Shown: positions 7,218-16,474, counted from the first letter of the stretch. The stretch is DNA of 64,000 nucleotides from Alphaproteobacteria bacterium (GCA_020632955.1 JACKEO010000015.1:60492-124491), one strand, 5' to 3'. Program-made: numbers and translations. The notes: generated by a model from the letters alone, not told the origin.

Positions 7218-9485
7218 GTGCGGTGGATGGTGTGGACGCTGGCCGCGGGCGTGGCCCTGGCGGCGCCGGAGCCGGTGGCTCCCCAGGTGGACGTGCCCGA
7301 GGAGGCGCGGGCGTTGGCGCTCCCGCTCGACGGGCCCACGCTCGATGCCCTGAGGGCGCGGGACGCGGCTGCGGCCGTCGAGGCCCTCGCGCGGCTGCCG
7401 GTCCAGGGCCTGCACGGCGACCAGGTGGCCGATCTCGCCTTCGTCCGCGCGTGGGAGCTGGTTCGCGCCGATCGCGCCGCCGAGGCGGTGCGCCTGCTCG
7501 ACGCGGTGGGCGCGGCCCCCACGCCGCCGCCAGCCCACCGGGCGCTCCTGCAGGGCGAGCTCCTCCGCGCGGCGGGGCGGGCGGTGGACGCCCTGCCGTC
7601 CCTCGCGTCCGTGCCGGAGGACTCCGCCGTGTGGGCCCGGGCGCAGGTCGTGCGCGCCGAGGTGCTGCGCGAGCTCGGCCGCACCGCGGACGCCGCGGCC
7701 GTCCACCGCGCGCTCGTCGCGCGTCCCGATCCCGCGCCCGGCAGCGCCGTGGCCCTGCTCGCCCTGGCGCGCCGCAGCGAGCCCGGTGGCGAGGAGGGCG
7801 AGGCGTGGCTCCGCCGGCTCTGGGCGGCCTACCCGGGCACGCCCGAGGCACGCACCGCCACGGAGCTGCTGACGGCGCGCCAGCCGGGGTGGGTGCCCAC
7901 AGACTCCGAGCGCCTCCAGCGTGCCCGCGCACGCATGGAGGACGGCGCCTACGACGAGGCCGTCGAGCTCCTCGCCCCCCTCGCGGGGCGGGTCGGGGAT
8001 GGCTCGGTGCTGGGCTGCCAGGTGGCCTACGTCCTCGGCCGGAGCCACGTGAAGCGCAACCGGCTCAGCAAGGGGCTGGAGGTGCTCGAGCCCACCCTGG
8101 AGGCCTGCGCCGGGGTGGCGGAGGGCGAGGGCGAGAAGTCGGCCTACCTGGCGGGGCACGCCGCCTTCCGCCGGAAGGACCACGACCGCAGCGAGCGGGC
8201 CTACGCCGCCCTGGCGGTGCACCACGCCGCGAGCACCTACGCCGACGACGGCCTCACCCGCGCGGGCATCGCCGCCCTCGAGCAGGGCGCGGAGGACCGG
8301 GCCCTCCGCTACTGGGCCGAGGCGCTCGAGCGCTTCCCCGACGGCGACACGGTGCCGGAGGCGGCCTTCCGTCTGGCCTTCACCCGCTACGAGCAGGGCC
8401 GTACCGACGAGGCCCTGGAGGTGGTGGACCGCCTCGCCACCTGGGACCAGGCCCTGGACGAGGTGCACGTGCCGGCGGCCCGCTACTGGGCGGCCCGATG
8501 GCGGGCCCTGCCCGACGTGGCGGCGCCGCGCACCCTCACCTCCGACGCGTCGCGGCTCGCCGAGGCCAAGGCCCGGTGGACCCTCCTCGCCGCGGAGCTG
8601 CCCCACCACGTCTACGGGGCGCTGGCCTGGGCGCGGCTCGCGTCCCTGGATCCGGCCACCACGCCGTCGGCCACGCGTCCGGTGGCGCCCCTGCACCCGG
8701 CGTGGCGCGTGTCGGAGGACTTCCTCGCGGCCGCCGACGAGGGCCTCCGTCTGGCCCGGCTCGGGCTGGTGCCGGAGGCGCTGGCGGCGTGGGGCGGCCT
8801 CGATCTGGCGCACGCGGCGCCGGAGGAGGTGGCGCTGATCGCCTCGGCGCGGGTGGGGGCGGGGGACTGGCTCGCCGCACACCAGGCCCTGCACGCGTGG
8901 CTCCGCGAGCACCCCGTGGGCACCCTGGGCGCCGCGCAGGCGGCGATCGTGCGTCTGGCGTACCCGGACGCCTGGTGGACGGAGGTGCGGCAGGCCGTGG
9001 CGCCCTACGCCTGGGACCCGCGCTTCCTCCACGCGCTGAGCCGGGAGGAGTCCACCTTCGACCCCCGCATCGTGTCGTTCGCCGGCGCGCGTGGCCTCGC
9101 CCAGCTCATGCCGGCCACGGCCACGGAGGTGGCGCGTCGGCTGGGCCGCGAGGTCCGCACCGACGAGCTCTTCGACCCGCTCACCAACCTCACGCTCGGC
9201 GCCGCCTACCTCGACAGGATGCTCGCCCGCTACGGCGGCAACCCCTGCCTGGCGCTGGCCGCCTACAACGCGGGTCCCGGCAACACCGACGCGTGGGTGG
9301 AGCGCTTCGGCGATCGGCCGCTCGACGAGCTGATCGAGCGCATCCCCTTCCGGGAGACCCGTGGCTACGTCAAGCGGGTCACCGGCACCTGGCAGACCAT
9401 GCGCTTCGCCTTCGACCAGGAGCGGCCGCCCTACGTGGAGCTGGGACCGTGGCTCGACCGGGTGGTGCCCGAGGGCGTCAGGTAG
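7218..9485 (+). CDS. soluble lytic murein transglycosylase with TPR-like region
   Basis: A 755-residue exported protein. A signal peptide (TLAAGVALAAPEP) is followed by about 560 residues of alpha-helical TPR-like repeats, and then an SLT catalytic domain at about residues 595-740. The catalytic Glu is in REES (Glu 611), with the family motifs GLAQLMPATA and AAYNAGPGN following. This is the layout of Slt70-type enzymes, which cleave the MurNAc-GlcNAc bond of peptidoglycan to give 1,6-anhydro ends in the periplasm. GTG 7218 is chosen because AGGAGG (7203-7208) is nine bases upstream. ATG 7227 is the alternative. Its 3' end overlaps the convergent esterase gene by eight bases. Confidence 0.9.
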   Translation: MRWMVWTLAAGVALAAPEPVAPQVDVPEEARALALPLDGPTLDALRARDAAAAVEALARLPVQGLHGDQVADLAFVRAWELVRADRAAEAVRLLDAVGAAPTPPPAHRALLQGELLRAAGRAVDALPSLASVPEDSAVWARAQVVRAEVLRELGRTADAAAVHRALVARPDPAPGSAVALLALARRSEPGGEEGEAWLRRLWAAYPGTPEARTATELLTARQPGWVPTDSERLQRARARMEDGAYDEAVELLAPLAGRVGDGSVLGCQVAYVLGRSHVKRNRLSKGLEVLEPTLEACAGVAEGEGEKSAYLAGHAAFRRKDHDRSERAYAALAVHHAASTYADDGLTRAGIAALEQGAEDRALRYWAEALERFPDGDTVPEAAFRLAFTRYEQGRTDEALEVVDRLATWDQALDEVHVPAARYWAARWRALPDVAAPRTLTSDASRLAEAKARWTLLAAELPHHVYGALAWARLASLDPATTPSATRPVAPLHPAWRVSEDFLAAADEGLRLARLGLVPEALAAWGGLDLAHAAPEEVALIASARVGAGDWLAAHQALHAWLREHPVGTLGAAQAAIVRLAYPDAWWTEVRQAVAPYAWDPRFLHALSREESTFDPRIVSFAGARGLAQLMPATATEVARRLGREVRTDELFDPLTNLTLGAAYLDRMLARYGGNPCLALAAYNAGPGNTDAWVERFGDRPLDELIERIPFRETRGYVKRVTGTWQTMRFAFDQERPPYVELGPWLDRVVPEGVR

Positions 9486-10512
9486 CGCCGTCCTCCCCCA
9501 GGGCGCGCACCAGCCGGGGCAGGCTCACGTCGAAGCGCCAGGAGGTCCCGCGGTGGGTGCCCGGGTGCTCCTCGTGCTCCACGGCCACGCCCCCCTCGCG
9601 CAGCGCCGACACCAGCCGTCGGGCCCCGAGCTGCAGCAGGTACTCGTCGCGGTCGCCGGCATCGACGTGCAGCAGGGCCAGCGTCGACAGCGAGGCCCGC
9701 ACCTCGGGGCGGGTGGCGAGCACCACGGGATCGTGCGCCCGCCACGCGTCCAGCACCTCCGGACGCAGCGCCCCGGTGGCGAGGTCGAAGGGCAGGCGGG
9801 CCGGGAAGGGCCTCGCACCCGGGTCGGGGCTGTAGGCGCAGGACATGGCGATGACGTTCAGCGCGGCGAACCACGTGCCCGGCGGCCTGTGCTCGGCCCA
9901 GAAGCGCTCGACGAAGCCCTCGGCACCCACCTGGTGCAGCGCCGTCAGCGCGGGCACGAGGTCGCCCAGGTAGCAGACGTCGAAGCCCGCGTCGGCGGCG
10001 TGCAGGGCGGCGGCGCGGAAGACCTCGGGCGCGCGCACGGCCAGGTGGAAGGCCCCGAGGCCGCCAGACGAGCGTCCGGCCACCGCCCAGGCGCCCGTGG
10101 TGCGGAAGGCCTCGTCCACGTAGGGGCGCACCACGTCCACCAGGTAGGTCTGGTAGGCGCCGATGCCGGGGGAGTCGAGGTACTGGCTGCCGCCCACCGA
10201 GGTCATCGTGTCGGGCATCACGGCGACGAAGGGCGGGCAGCCCGCGTCGATCAGGCGGTCGATGCGGGTGGAGAGCGGCAGGTCCTGCAGGCCGCGGGCG
10301 AGCAGGCCCTCGCCCGTGCCCGCGAAGCCGGGCAGCACCATCACCACCGGGAAGTGGCGCTCCGGGTCGGAGTAGCCGGGGGGCGTGTAGACCAGCAGCT
10401 CGCGGTCCGCGGGGTCGCCCCAGGGGTTGTCGCGCAGGCAGGGCGCGTGCACCCAGCGCCGGTGGACCGTGCCGCGCCGCGCGGGGGGCAGGGTGGGGAA
10501 GGGCTGGGGCAC
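9478..10512 (-). CDS. esterase of the esterase D / S-formylglutathione hydrolase-like family
   Basis: A 344-residue alpha/beta hydrolase. The nucleophile elbow is GRSSGG (Ser 148). A likely Asp lies in HVDAGDRDEY and the likely catalytic His in HPGTHRGTSW near the C-terminus. The early strand FPVVMVLPGF and the oxyanion region fit the esterase D-like (putative esterase) family, which hydrolyses carboxylic esters or thioesters. No signal peptide is visible, so it is probably cytoplasmic. The substrate is unknown. It converges with the transglycosylase gene, overlapping it by eight bases, and is divergent from the globin gene. Confidence 0.8.
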   Translation of the reverse strand: MPQPFPTLPPARRGTVHRRWVHAPCLRDNPWGDPADRELLVYTPPGYSDPERHFPVVMVLPGFAGTGEGLLARGLQDLPLSTRIDRLIDAGCPPFVAVMPDTMTSVGGSQYLDSPGIGAYQTYLVDVVRPYVDEAFRTTGAWAVAGRSSGGLGAFHLAVRAPEVFRAAALHAADAGFDVCYLGDLVPALTALHQVGAEGFVERFWAEHRPPGTWFAALNVIAMSCAYSPDPGARPFPARLPFDLATGALRPEVLDAWRAHDPVVLATRPEVRASLSTLALLHVDAGDRDEYLLQLGARRLVSALREGGVAVEHEEHPGTHRGTSWRFDVSLPRLVRALGEDGAT

Positions 10513-10556
10513 GGGGCCTCCGGGGCGCGGGGGAGGCGACAGGGTATCTGGTGGCC

Positions 10557-10955
10557 ATGACCGCGCACGCGCCGAGCGACTGGGACCGACTGGGAGGCGA
10601 GGCCGGCGTGCGCGCCATCGTCGACGCCTTCGTCGCCCGGGTGCACGCCGACTTCGTGGTGGGCTTCCTCTTCGAGGGCCGGGATCTGGCGCGCATCGCG
10701 CAGCACGAGCTGGAGCTGGCCTCGGGCCACCTCGGGGGTCCCCTCCGCTACGCCGGTCGGCCGCTCGGGCAGGTGCACCGCCCCCTGCGCATCAACGGCG
10801 GGCAGTTCCGGCGCCGCATGGCCATCCTCGCGCGGGTCCTCGAGGAGCGCGGCGTCCCCGAGGAGACCGCGGCGCGCTGGCTCGCGCACGACCGCAAGCT
10901 GGAGCGGGTGGTCACCGACGGCACCGACTGCGTGGGGTCCCCCGTCTCGTCCTGA
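10557..10955 (+). CDS. truncated haemoglobin-like protein
   Basis: A 132-residue single-domain protein similar to group I truncated globins. The likely proximal haem ligand is the His in GQVHRPLRI, followed by the usual F-helix/G-helix pattern (FRRRMAILARVLEERG). The N-terminal portion DRLGGEAGVRAIVDAFVARV matches the typical start of such globins. Truncated globins bind O2, NO or CO and are linked to detoxification. The start could be ATG 10557 or GTG 10551; neither has a good ribosome site. It is divergent from the esterase gene by about 45 bases. Ligand and role cannot be told from the sequence. Confidence 0.75.
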   Translation: MTAHAPSDWDRLGGEAGVRAIVDAFVARVHADFVVGFLFEGRDLARIAQHELELASGHLGGPLRYAGRPLGQVHRPLRINGGQFRRRMAILARVLEERGVPEETAARWLAHDRKLERVVTDGTDCVGSPVSS

Positions 10956-11093
10956 CCGGAGCGCGGGGGCCGTCCCAGCCCGGCCCGGGCGTCCGCTGAT
11001 CGACGCCCTGCGGTCCGCGGACGGAAGCTGTCCGATCCCGGGTCGCCCCGGGGGGAGGCGACGTGTAGGATTCCCGACCCGCCCGCGGCGCGC

Positions 11094-14000
11094 ATGGCCT
11101 TCGCCCACCTCCACGTCCACTCGCAGTTCAGCCTCCTCGACGGCACGGCCGATCCGGGCGATCTCGTGGCGCGCGCAGGGGCGCTGGGCATGGACGCCCT
11201 GGCGCTCACCGACACCTGCAACCTCTACGGGGCGGTGCCCTTCTACAAGGCGGCCAAGGCCGCCGGCATCCGGCCCATCCTGGGCGCCGAGCTCCACGTG
11301 CAGCCCGAGGGCGTGGCGCACGCCGACCGTGACGAGGTCGACGGCGGCTACCAGATCGTGGCGCTGGTCGAGAACCCCGTCGGCTACCGCTCGCTGTGCG
11401 CGCTGATCACGCGGGCCATCTTCGACGGCATGGGCTTCAAGCCCCGCATCGACCTCGACCTGCTCCGCGCCCACGCCGACGGCCTCATCGTGCTCACGGG
11501 CGGGCGCAAGGGGGCCGTCGGGCGCGCCCTGCTCTCGGGCCACCGCGACGAGGCGCGCGCGCGGCTCGCCGCCCTTGCCGGCATCCTCGACGCCGACCAC
11601 CTCTTCGTGGAGCTGTGCGATCACGGGCTCGACGGCGAGCAGGAGGTGAACGCCGCAGGGCGCGCCTTCGCGTCCGAGCTGGGCCTGCGCACCGTGGTCA
11701 CCAACGCGGTCCACTACGTGGCGCCCGACGATGCGCCCGTGCACGAGGTGCTCAACGCCATCGCGCTGGGCGCCTCCCTGGGCGACGCCCGGCGTCTCCA
11801 GGCTCCCACCGATCAGGCCTACCTGAAGACGGAGGCCGAGCTCGCGGCGCTGTTCCCCGACGACGCCGACGCCCTGGCCCGCACCGCCGAGATCGCCGCG
11901 CGCTGCAGCTTCGACTTCACCCTCGCCAAGAAGGCCGAGGACTACCTCTTCCCGGCCACCACGCCGCCCGAGCCCGCCGCCGAGCCGGGGCAGCCCGCGC
12001 CCGACACGCCCGCGAACTGGGTCTACTTCTACGACGCCTTCCCCCCGCCGCTGTGGTTCGGCCTGGGGCTCGCCGAGGGCGAGCGTCCGCCGCACCCGCC
12101 CGGCGCGGGCACGCTGGAGGGCTACTGCGCCTGGTATGCGCGGGAGGGCCTCCGGGTCCGCCTGATCGACGTCGATCCTGGCGAACACGACGCCTACCTC
12201 GAACGGCTCGAGTACGAGTTCACCGTCATCCACCGCATGGGCTTCGCCGCCTACTTCCTCATCGTGGCGGAGTTCATCAACTGGTCGAAGGATCACGACA
12301 TCCCCGTGGGTCCAGGCCGAGGATCGGCGGCGGGCTCGGTGGTGGCCTGGGCGATGGGCATCACCGACATCGACCCCATCCGCTTCGACCTGCTCTTCGA
12401 GCGCTTCCTGAATCCCGAGCGCCTGTCGATGCCCGACATCGACGTCGACTTCTGCCAGGACCGCCGCGAGGAGGCCATCGAGCACGTGCGCGCCAAGTAC
12501 GGCGCCGAGCTCGTCAGCCAGATCATCACGTACGGCAAGCTCAAGGCGAAGGCGGCGGTGCGCGACGTCGCCCGCGTGCTCGACCTGCCCTTCGGCGACG
12601 CCGACCGCATCGCCAAGCTCATCCCCGACGACCTCAAGGCCACGGTGAGCAGCGCCCTGGAGGAGTCGGAGCAGCTCGCGCGGATGTACGAGGGCGACCC
12701 CAAGGTGCGGCGGGTGCTCGACACCGCCCGGCGGGTGGAGGGGCTCTGCCGGCAGACGGGCGTGCACGCCGCCGGCGTGGTCATCGCCGATCGCCCGCTG
12801 GTGCAGGTGGCGCCGCTCTACCGCGATGGTCCCGACGGGGGCCCGGTGGTGCAGTTCGACATGAAGTCCGCCGAGAGCGTGGGCCTCATCAAGTTCGACT
12901 TCCTGGGCCTGAAGACCCTCGACCAGATCCGCGACGCGGTGCGCATGGTGCAGGCCAACCACGGCGTGCGCCTCGACATGGCCCGCATCCCCCTCGACGA
13001 CGCCGTCACCTTCGAGCTGCTCCAGCGGGGCGACGCCCTCGGGGTCTTCCAGCTGGAGTCCAGCGGCATGCGCGAGCTGCTCGCGCGGCTCAAGCCCACG
13101 GTCCTCGACGACGTGGTGGCGCTGGTGGCGCTCTACCGCCCGGGGCCCCTGAACTCGGGCATGGTCGACGACTTCGTCGACCGCAAGCACGGCAGGCAGG
13201 AGGTCAGCTACCCGCACCCCGTCCTCGAGCGCATCCTGCAGCCCACCTACGGCACCATCGTCTACCAGGAGCAGGTCATGCAGATCGCCCAGGTGATGAG
13301 CGGCTACAGCCTGGGCGAGGCCGACCTGCTGCGGCGGGCGATGGGCAAGAAGATCGCGTCCGAGATGGAGAAGCAGCGCGGGCGCTTCGTGGCGGGCGCC
13401 GAGGAGCGCGGCATCGACGGGCAGCGGGCGTCGGAGATCTTCGACCTCGTCGCGAAGTTCGCCGACTACGGGTTCAACAAGAGCCACTCCGCGGCCTACG
13501 GGCTGGTCTGCTACCAGACGGCCTGGCTCAAGGCGCACTACCGGCCCGAGTACATGGCCGCGCTGATGTCGATCGAGTCGGCCAACACCGACAAGCTGCT
13601 CGGCTACATCCAGGACTGCCGCCGCGCCGGTCTCGACGTGCTGCCCGTGTGCGTGAACGCCTCGGCCGCCGACTTCAGCGTGCCCACGGGCGCGGCAGGA
13701 GACGGCAAGGCCATCCGCTTCGGGCTGCACGCGGTGAAGAACGTGGGCGGGGGCTCGGTGGCCGCGCTGCTCGCGGCGCGGGAGGAGGGCGGTCCCTTCG
13801 CCGACCCCCTCGACCTCTTCGAGCGGGTCGACCCGCGGGCGCTCAACCGCCGCGTCGTCGAGAACCTCGTGAAGGCGGGTGCCTTCGACGTGTTCGGCGT
13901 GCCCCGGGCGCAGCTCTTCGAGGCCATCGACGGCATGCTCGCCGAGGGAGCGCGACGCCGCGCCGATCAGGCGGCGGGGCAGGGCCTGCTCTTCGGCGGC

Positions 14001-14690
14001 GCCGGTCCGGCCGAGGAGCGGCCGCCCTTCCGCTACCCGCCGGTGCCCCCGTGGTCCCTGGTCGACCAGCTCGAGAAGGAGCGCGAGGTGCTGGGCCTGT
14101 ACCTCACGGGTCACCCGATGGAGGCCTTCGGCGAGGAGGTGCGGCGCCACGCCACCTGTGCCATCCGCGAGCTGGCCGAGGTGGAGGCCGACAGCGAGGT
14201 GCGGATCATCGGGGTGCCCGCGGAGCTCAAGGTGGTGAAGACGCGGCGCGGCGACCGCATGGCCTTCGTGCGCCTGGAGGACGCTGGCGGGTCCGTCGAG
14301 TGCGTGTTCTTCGCCGAGCCATGGCTGCGCTCCCAGCGCGCGCTCCGCTCCGGCGAGCCCGTGCTCGTCACCGGCCGCCTGGAGCACGGCGAGGAGGAGA
14401 GCAAGGTGCTGGCGTCCACCGCCGAGCCGATCAGCGAGGTCCGCGGCCGCACGGTGCGCGAGGTCTGCATCGACGTCGACCACGGCGCGCTGGCCGAGCC
14501 CACCGTGCGCAGGCTGTCGGCCCTGCTGCTGCAGGAGGCGGGCGATCGTCCCGTGCGCCTGCGGGTGCACGCCCAGGGGCGCTTCGACGCCGGGGTGGCG
14601 CTCCGCGACGTGAAGGTGCGCCCGAGCCAGGCGCTGGTGGAGGGGGTGCGCGCCATCTTCGGCGACGGCGCCACGGTGGCGCTGCGATGA
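11094..14690 (+). CDS. dnaE: DNA polymerase III alpha subunit
   Basis: A 1198-residue replicative DnaE. An N-terminal PHP domain (HLHVHSQFSLLDG), a C-family polymerase core with the catalytic Asp motif PDIDVDF (Asp 448/450/452), and thumb/fingers motifs (GRGSAAGS, FNKSHSAAYG) are followed by an OB-fold near residues 1035-1110. It copies the chromosome together with the clamp and tau complex. The PHP metal site looks broken: LTDTCNLYG replaces the usual LTDHG, and YQIVAL replaces YHLVLL. Residues of about 287-340 form a proline-rich insert. A TAGGAT hexamer lies 28 bases before the start. The stop overlaps the next gene (ATGA). Confidence 0.97.
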   Translation: MAFAHLHVHSQFSLLDGTADPGDLVARAGALGMDALALTDTCNLYGAVPFYKAAKAAGIRPILGAELHVQPEGVAHADRDEVDGGYQIVALVENPVGYRSLCALITRAIFDGMGFKPRIDLDLLRAHADGLIVLTGGRKGAVGRALLSGHRDEARARLAALAGILDADHLFVELCDHGLDGEQEVNAAGRAFASELGLRTVVTNAVHYVAPDDAPVHEVLNAIALGASLGDARRLQAPTDQAYLKTEAELAALFPDDADALARTAEIAARCSFDFTLAKKAEDYLFPATTPPEPAAEPGQPAPDTPANWVYFYDAFPPPLWFGLGLAEGERPPHPPGAGTLEGYCAWYAREGLRVRLIDVDPGEHDAYLERLEYEFTVIHRMGFAAYFLIVAEFINWSKDHDIPVGPGRGSAAGSVVAWAMGITDIDPIRFDLLFERFLNPERLSMPDIDVDFCQDRREEAIEHVRAKYGAELVSQIITYGKLKAKAAVRDVARVLDLPFGDADRIAKLIPDDLKATVSSALEESEQLARMYEGDPKVRRVLDTARRVEGLCRQTGVHAAGVVIADRPLVQVAPLYRDGPDGGPVVQFDMKSAESVGLIKFDFLGLKTLDQIRDAVRMVQANHGVRLDMARIPLDDAVTFELLQRGDALGVFQLESSGMRELLARLKPTVLDDVVALVALYRPGPLNSGMVDDFVDRKHGRQEVSYPHPVLERILQPTYGTIVYQEQVMQIAQVMSGYSLGEADLLRRAMGKKIASEMEKQRGRFVAGAEERGIDGQRASEIFDLVAKFADYGFNKSHSAAYGLVCYQTAWLKAHYRPEYMAALMSIESANTDKLLGYIQDCRRAGLDVLPVCVNASAADFSVPTGAAGDGKAIRFGLHAVKNVGGGSVAALLAAREEGGPFADPLDLFERVDPRALNRRVVENLVKAGAFDVFGVPRAQLFEAIDGMLAEGARRRADQAAGQGLLFGGAGPAEERPPFRYPPVPPWSLVDQLEKEREVLGLYLTGHPMEAFGEEVRRHATCAIRELAEVEADSEVRIIGVPAELKVVKTRRGDRMAFVRLEDAGGSVECVFFAEPWLRSQRALRSGEPVLVTGRLEHGEEESKVLASTAEPISEVRGRTVREVCIDVDHGALAEPTVRRLSALLLQEAGDRPVRLRVHAQGRFDAGVALRDVKVRPSQALVEGVRAIFGDGATVALR

Positions 14691-15430
14691 TCGCGCTGCT
14701 CCTCGCCGCGCTGGCGCTCGCCGGCCCCTTCGCCGACGTGCGTCGCCCGCTGGGGGGCGGCGCGTCCGTGAACTGGACGCGCCTGCGCCTCGAGCTCGCC
14801 GTGGCCGAGGCCGATCCCACCCTGGCGCTCGACGCCCGTCCGCTCGAGATGCGGGCCATCCGCCGCATCGACGACGAGATCGCCCGGGCCCTGGAGGCCG
14901 TGCCGCTCCGGCCGGGCGTGCGGTTGGGGGAGGGGGCCGACGTCGCGGCGAGCCGCATCCGGCGCTCCTGGCACGTGGCGGAGTCCCGCTACTTCGACAG
15001 CGGCCGCATCGAGGTGGTGGGCGCGGTCGACCTGCAGGACGTGCTCGCCCCCTGGAGCACGGCGCGATCGGTGGTCCTCCCGGCGGCGCTGCCCTCCGAC
15101 CCCACCGGCGTCGTGATCGATGTGCGCGGCCTGCCCCTGCTGCCCAGCTACGCGCCGCAGGTGGTCGACGAGGCCGGCGAGCTGCTCTACGACGCGGTGG
15201 TGTGGAAGCACCTCGCCTTCCAGACGCCGCCCGCGGTGTGGGTGTCGGATCCGGCCGCGCCCGAGGCCGGGGTGGCCGGCGCCCGCGCGTGGCTGGCGGT
15301 GGCGGCGGCGGCGCGGGAGGGGGTGGTGGTGCTCGCCGCCGCCGACGCCGCGCGCTGGCGCGCCGAGGTGGCGCCTGCCGTGGCCCATGGAGCCGGGTCG
15401 ATCGTGCTCGTCGTGGATGCGCAGCCCTGA
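14687..15430 (+). CDS. exported protein of LPP20/FlgP-like type
   Basis: A 247-residue protein coupled to dnaE by an ATGA overlap. It has a short signal peptide (MIALLLAALALAGPFA). The middle contains RIEVVGAVDL and, about 30 residues later, TGVVIDVRGLPLLPSYAPQVVDE. This is the kind of segment seen in LPP20/FlgP-like envelope proteins, which are often associated with flagella or other surface structures. A C-terminal alanine-rich region (ARAWLAVAAAAREGVVVL) would be a mixed alpha/beta domain. No catalytic motif is visible. The link to dnaE is probably only transcriptional. The family assignment is tentative. Confidence 0.65.
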   Translation: MIALLLAALALAGPFADVRRPLGGGASVNWTRLRLELAVAEADPTLALDARPLEMRAIRRIDDEIARALEAVPLRPGVRLGEGADVAASRIRRSWHVAESRYFDSGRIEVVGAVDLQDVLAPWSTARSVVLPAALPSDPTGVVIDVRGLPLLPSYAPQVVDEAGELLYDAVVWKHLAFQTPPAVWVSDPAAPEAGVAGARAWLAVAAAAREGVVVLAAADAARWRAEVAPAVAHGAGSIVLVVDAQP

Positions 15431-15443
15431 TCCGGGGGCGGTC

Positions 15444-15472
15444 TTGACCGACGCCCGCGGCGTCGATAAATG
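15444..15472 (+). promoter_or_regulatory. sigma70-type promoter of tRNA-Val
   Basis: TTGACC (15444-15449) and TAAATG (15467-15472) with a 17-base spacer, 12 bases before the mature tRNA 5' end. The good -35 and the fixed position relative to the tRNA make this one of the better supported promoters here. Confidence 0.7.
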
Positions 15473-15484
15473 CCGAAGGCTTCC

Positions 15485-15556
15485 AGGCGCGTAGCTCAGT
15501 GGGAGAGCACCGCCCTGACACGGCGGGGGTCAGCGGTTCAAGCCCGCTCGCGCCTA
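15485..15556 (+). tRNA. tRNA-Val(GAC)
   Basis: A full cloverleaf folds: the 7-bp acceptor pairs AGGCGCG with CGCGCCT, the D arm is GCTC/GAGC, the anticodon stem is CCGCC/GGCGG, and the T arm is AGCGG-TTCAAGC-CCGCT. The anticodon is GAC at 15517-15519, which reads valine codons. The discriminator base is A at 15556 and CCA is not encoded, so it must be added after transcription. A strong hairpin follows at 15570. Confidence 0.95.
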
Positions 15557-15569
15557 CTCCAGCTCTCCA

Positions 15570-15599
15570 CCGGCAGACCGGCACACGCCGGTCTGCCGG
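15570..15599 (+). terminator. rho-independent terminator after tRNA-Val
   Basis: A perfect 13-bp stem, CCGGCAGACCGGC with its complement, around an ACAC loop, followed by CTCCGTTTCC. It separates the tRNA from the infC promoter. Confidence 0.75.
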
Positions 15600-15616
15600 C
15601 TCCGTTTCCAAGGTCT

Positions 15617-15646
15617 TTGGCCGTCGCGTGCCCCCTGCGGTACACT
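15617..15646 (+). promoter_or_regulatory. sigma70-type promoter of infC
   Basis: TTGGCC (15617-15622) and TACACT (15641-15646), spacer 18, located 47 bases before the infC start and directly after the tRNA terminator. Confidence 0.6.
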
Positions 15647-15693
15647 CCACGGCCCCAGGCTCCACGCCAGCCCACGCCCGTCCAGGAGACCGA

Positions 15694-16308
15694 TTGCGCC
15701 GACGCCCGTCCCGTCGTCCACGCGACCTGCCACGTCCTACGTCGAATGAGCCTCGCGTCAACGACCGCATCCGGGTCCCCCGGGTCCTCCTGATCGACGA
15801 AGAGGGAAACAAGCTCGGCGAGTTCATGACGGAAGACGCCGTCCGACTCGCGCAGGAGCGTGGGCTCGATCTCGTCGAGGTCAACCCGAACGCCCGCCCG
15901 CCCGTCTGCCGCATCGTCGACTACGGCAAGCTCAAGTACGAGAAGAAGAAGAAGACGGCCCAGGCGCGCAAGCGGCAGGTCCAGGTCCAGCTCAAGGAGA
16001 TCAAGGTCCGTCCCAAGACCGATGATCACGACATGGACTTCAAGGTCAGCCACGCCAAGCGCTTCCTCGATCAGGGCAACAAGGTCAAGGTCACCGTCCG
16101 CTTCCGCGGTCGCGAGATGGCCCACCGCGAGATCGGCGAGGAGCAGTGCCTCCGCATCGCCGAGGAGTGCAAGGGCCTGTCGGTGATCGAGTCGCGTCCT
16201 CGCATGGAGGGCCGCCAGATGTTCATGATCCTGGCGCCCACCAAGAAGCCGAAGCCCCGCCCGATCCGCGACGACGGCTCGCCCGACGACGATCTCGACG
16301 AGGAGTAG
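15694..16308 (+). CDS. infC: translation initiation factor IF-3
   Basis: A 204-residue IF-3. The N-domain begins at RVNDRIRVPRVLLID, the basic linker YEKKKKTAQARKRQ is clear, and the C-domain contains KEIKVRPKTDDHDMDFK and VTVRFRGREMAHREIG. It binds the 30S subunit, blocks premature 50S joining and proofreads the initiator tRNA and start codon. I place the start at TTG 15694, five bases after AGGAG. Unusual starts are characteristic of infC because IF-3 represses its own mRNA by rejecting them. It heads the usual infC-rpmI-rplT group. The C-terminal tail is acidic (DDGSPDDDLDEE). Confidence 0.95.
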   Translation: MRRRPSRRPRDLPRPTSNEPRVNDRIRVPRVLLIDEEGNKLGEFMTEDAVRLAQERGLDLVEVNPNARPPVCRIVDYGKLKYEKKKKTAQARKRQVQVQLKEIKVRPKTDDHDMDFKVSHAKRFLDQGNKVKVTVRFRGREMAHREIGEEQCLRIAEECKGLSVIESRPRMEGRQMFMILAPTKKPKPRPIRDDGSPDDDLDEE

Positions 16309-16316
16309 GTCGAGCG

Positions 16317-16350
16317 CCCCAGCCCTGCCGGCACACCGGCGGGGTGGGGG
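16317..16350 (+). terminator. GC-rich hairpin between infC and rpmI
   Basis: CCCCAGCCCTGCCGG pairs, with one bulge, with CCGGCGGGGTGGGG around a CACA loop, just after the infC stop. There is no T tract, so it may be a partial terminator, a processing site or an mRNA-stabilising hairpin rather than a full stop. Confidence 0.4.
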
Positions 16351-16474
16351 ACTGGCTGCCTCGTCTGCCCTGCGTTAGCCGCGCGGGACGTCGTGCGCCG
16401 GCTCGCCCACGTGGTCCTGCAGGGCCCGGGTGACCCGGGGGGACGGCCTCCCCTCCGCACCTCTGGAGACTCCC

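Noticed and set aside
10341..15914. A 5.6-kb open minus-strand frame across the dnaE region
   Set aside because: It is the antisense frame of the GC-rich dnaE and neighbours. It has low-complexity His/Arg/Gly-rich content and no family motif, whereas dnaE on the plus strand is unmistakable.
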